From: Dryobates pubescens
Lineage: Eukaryota; Chordata; Aves; Piciformes; Picidae
NCBI RefSeq assembly: GCF_014839835.1
Contig: NC_071615.1
Coordinates: 4,464,001 to 4,528,000 of the forward strand
Length of the DNA: 64,000 nt
Reading direction: 5' to 3'
The translations under genes and the position numbers were made by a program. The notes beneath the pieces are model-generated. The model was not told the DNA's origin, did no database searches, and saw only the letters and a list, made by a program, of their open reading frames with translations. Of this stretch, positions 61,899 through 64,000 are shown piece by piece (the first letter of the stretch is position 1; each line of letters begins with the position of its first letter).

Positions 61899-62847
61899 AC
61901 CTTTCTCCTGCTGCGGGTAGAGCTGGGTTGCTGTGCGTCTGCCAGCCGCAGCCTGACAGAAACCCAGCGACTGGCCACCGTGGGGAGGGGTCAGCTACTC
62001 TGGGGACGTTCGGTCACTGTTCCTATCGAATCTTTTAGAATCTCTTCAGTGTTACATGCATGCAGTTGTGGTCTCCTTGTCCTTAGGGTAGTACTTGTGC
62101 TTAGGGTAGTAACTTGGTATAGAAGTATTTGTGCATGTTTCTCTGATGGCGTAGAGAGTAGAGTGTTTGTCCCACCTTTGTCTGTAAACTTTGTGTTTAC
62201 ACCGCCCATTATGTGTTTTTGTTTTGTTTAATAGGAGTTCTTCAAGGCTTGGTTCTTTCCTCCTCATCCTAAGCCTTAGAATCGCATCCTCTAGACAGCA
62301 CTGTTATTGTTTTGACTTTCCCTTCTGCAGCACGTAGAAGATACCCAAATAAAAAAAAGAGTGTTCTTGTTCTGTGAGATTTGAATCTAAATAAGGCTTT
62401 GTTGTGGTATTTTTTTTCTCTCTTGGGTTTTGTGGTGGTTTGTTGTTTGTTTTTGTTACTTCTGCAGCTGCTTGCCTGTGTTTGGCTGGCATTGCCTTTG
62501 TCCTGTAATGAATTAGCCAGGTCATCTTGCTGTCGGTAAAGAGATACACCCTGAAGTACAGTGTGATGCAAAGTGATGTGCCTCAGGTATGTTTTAAAGA
62601 TGAGGCAGTTAGTAAGTCAGGTACTGAAGATCCTGAGAGCTGTTGATAGCAGCTGACAAACGTTAATGCTGCATTTGTCTTTGTATTTAACCGTCAGTGG
62701 CAGAAGATTGCAAGTTTTGAAAGGCTGAAGTTTTGCTGAAAAGCTGAGCAGATTTATGGAGGCTGACAGGCAGACCACAAGCAAGAGCTTTAGAGGATTT
62801 TTAGTACAGGGGTTTTTTCTCTTGGAGAGAATAAATAATAGTATGTG

Positions 62848-62975
62848 ATTCATAGATTCATGGAATGCTTTGGGTTGGAAAGGACCTTGAAGGTCATCTA
62901 GTTCCAACCATCCTGCCATGGGCAGGGACACCTTCCACTAGACCAGGTTGCTGAAGGCTTCATCCAACCTGTCTG
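62848..62975 (-). mobile_element. CR1 LINE, short 3' fragment
   Basis: GATTCATAGATTCATGGAAT then TTGGGTTGGAAAGGACCTTG and TGCCATGGGCAGGGACACC, the reversed 3' end of an octamer-tailed CR1 of the same type as 37728-38010. About 125 bp. Confidence 0.92.
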
Positions 62976-64000
62976 TGTGAAATTCTTACATTTTTACATA
63001 CTGGTCTTAAAGGTCTTCATACACAGCAGAATTATTTTATGTCACTAATAAATTTTTTTATATTTGAGCAATTGGTGTTTGGAAGATGATCAAATGTATT
63101 GAGAGCAACCTATTTAAGTAGATCATCCCTTTTTTGGGACACCATTTGTTGTTACAAATAGTACTGTCAGCTCAGGCTTGATGCCTCTGTGTGGAAGATA
63201 AAGCCAAAGGCTTGTCAGAGCCTTTTCCCCTATGTCCATCAGAGGGAAGCATTGGAGATATCAGCTGTCCTTTTGTGAATGGCCATGGAATACCCTATGG
63301 GACTGGAAGGTGAAGCTGATGTGTCAGAATAGTGTGCTTGGATTCTTCTGCGTTGCTCAGAAGCTCCTGTCAAGGTCTTTAGACATTCTTGAGTTCATCT
63401 AACTGTAGTTACATTGGAAGGCAGGTCCTCAGCCCCCTGACGCTTACAGTGTAAGGCTGACCTGGAGAGACTCTTAGGTTTAATGGAGCATGGGTTTGGA
63501 TAGTACCTATAGTTTTCCTTCAGTTTGCAAGGGTAAATTTAGTTGGCTTCAGTGATATCATCACATTAAGCTGCTGTAGCTGTTTCACATGCTTGCTGTC
63601 CAGGCCTGTGAAGAGAAGTGCAGATTTGACAGGAATTCAGGCCAGTGCCTAAAGACCAATTTTCCCTTCGTGGAGCCTGCCAGCTGCAGACAGCAGACAC
63701 TGATCTGCTGACCTGTCGCCTAGAGCCAAAGAAGTGAACCTGTTAATGCTGACCTGGTTTTCTTTCTGCAACATCTGTGGGCTGGCTGGCTGACAAATCT
63801 TGGGGACTAGCTTCCTGCAACGTCTGAGACCAATTAAGGAGAGGAGATAGCGTGAATGTGTATGCATTTCCTCTCTAAGAAAGGGTTTAATTAAGTGGCA
63901 AGCATCTCTGTTTAGTACAGTGGTTAGCGGAGTTGTAATTTGTAATTACACAGGTGCTACGCTGGGTACGGGAAGTCCTTCTGTGCCCATTCTGCTTTGG

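Larger units (their letters stand above)
58341..64000 (+). other. MAD1L1: MAD1L1 intron 9 (5' part; continues off the right edge)
   Basis: At least 5.66 kb with no exon I can find; nothing encodes the expected TPEDLSRFVVELQQ-like continuation. It contains CR1 fragments at 59238-59700 and 62848-62975, a CpG-bearing stretch at about 61830-62040 with a CTCF-like site, and a small TTAGGG-containing direct repeat at 62079-62116. No other gene seen. Confidence 0.7.

Noticed and set aside
61893-62231. 112-codon frame starting at the CTCF-like motif
   Set aside because: No family match; the second half is hydrophobic low-complexity from the TTAGGG repeat area. No support for a gene.

Overview
The window is nuclear DNA from a bird. 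Intron-exon genes with GT-AG splicing, CpG-island promoters and many CR1 LINE fragments, plus one avian-type solo LTR, all point to Aves. The protein-coding genes are vertebrate orthologues in a known conserved block: EIF3B, SNX8, NUDT1 (MTH1), MRM2 (FTSJ2) and MAD1L1, the order found in inverted orientation on human 7p22. A CR1 subfamily with a (GAATA/TATTC)n tail recurs here. It suggests a lineage with recent CR1 activity; a woodpecker-like (piciform) bird is possible but unproven.

Layout. 1-4293 is intron 1 of EIF3B, and 4294-4777 (minus) is its first coding exon, with a CpG-island promoter behind it. 5250-9300 is intergenic, with one CR1 fragment. SNX8 (plus) has 11 coding exons between 9626 and 30535, giving a complete 448-residue PX-BAR protein; its 3'UTR probably runs to about 33.7 kb. 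NUDT1 (minus) has three coding exons between 40782 and 36030, giving a complete 156-residue Nudix hydrolase. MRM2 (plus) has three exons between 41618 and 44393, giving a complete 238-residue 2'-O-methyltransferase. NUDT1 and MRM2 are head to head, 840 bp between start codons, across a CpG island that holds a duplicated 42-bp module. MAD1L1 (plus) begins in a CpG island near 45.4-45.8 kb. Eight coding exons from 48495 to 58340 encode its first 328 residues, and the gene runs off the right edge in a long intron.

Function. The genes are housekeeping in character: translation initiation (EIF3B), endosomal sorting (SNX8), clean-up of oxidised nucleotides (NUDT1), mitochondrial 16S rRNA 2'-O-methylation (MRM2) and the spindle checkpoint (MAD1L1). 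They do not form one pathway. NUDT1 and MRM2, both relevant to mitochondria, probably share a promoter.

I found no unknown multi-gene system. The unusual material is non-coding: a 115-bp tandem array carrying an inserted CR1 tail just upstream of SNX8 exon 10, a perfect 16-bp inverted repeat at the edge of a CR1 copy, a composite CR1 in MAD1L1 intron 1, the duplicated ETS-site module and G-quadruplex-prone minisatellite between NUDT1 and MRM2, and a CR1 copy ending about 34 bp from a NUDT1 splice donor. Exon coordinates were read by eye from reading frames, splice consensus and remembered vertebrate orthologues; no alignment was run.
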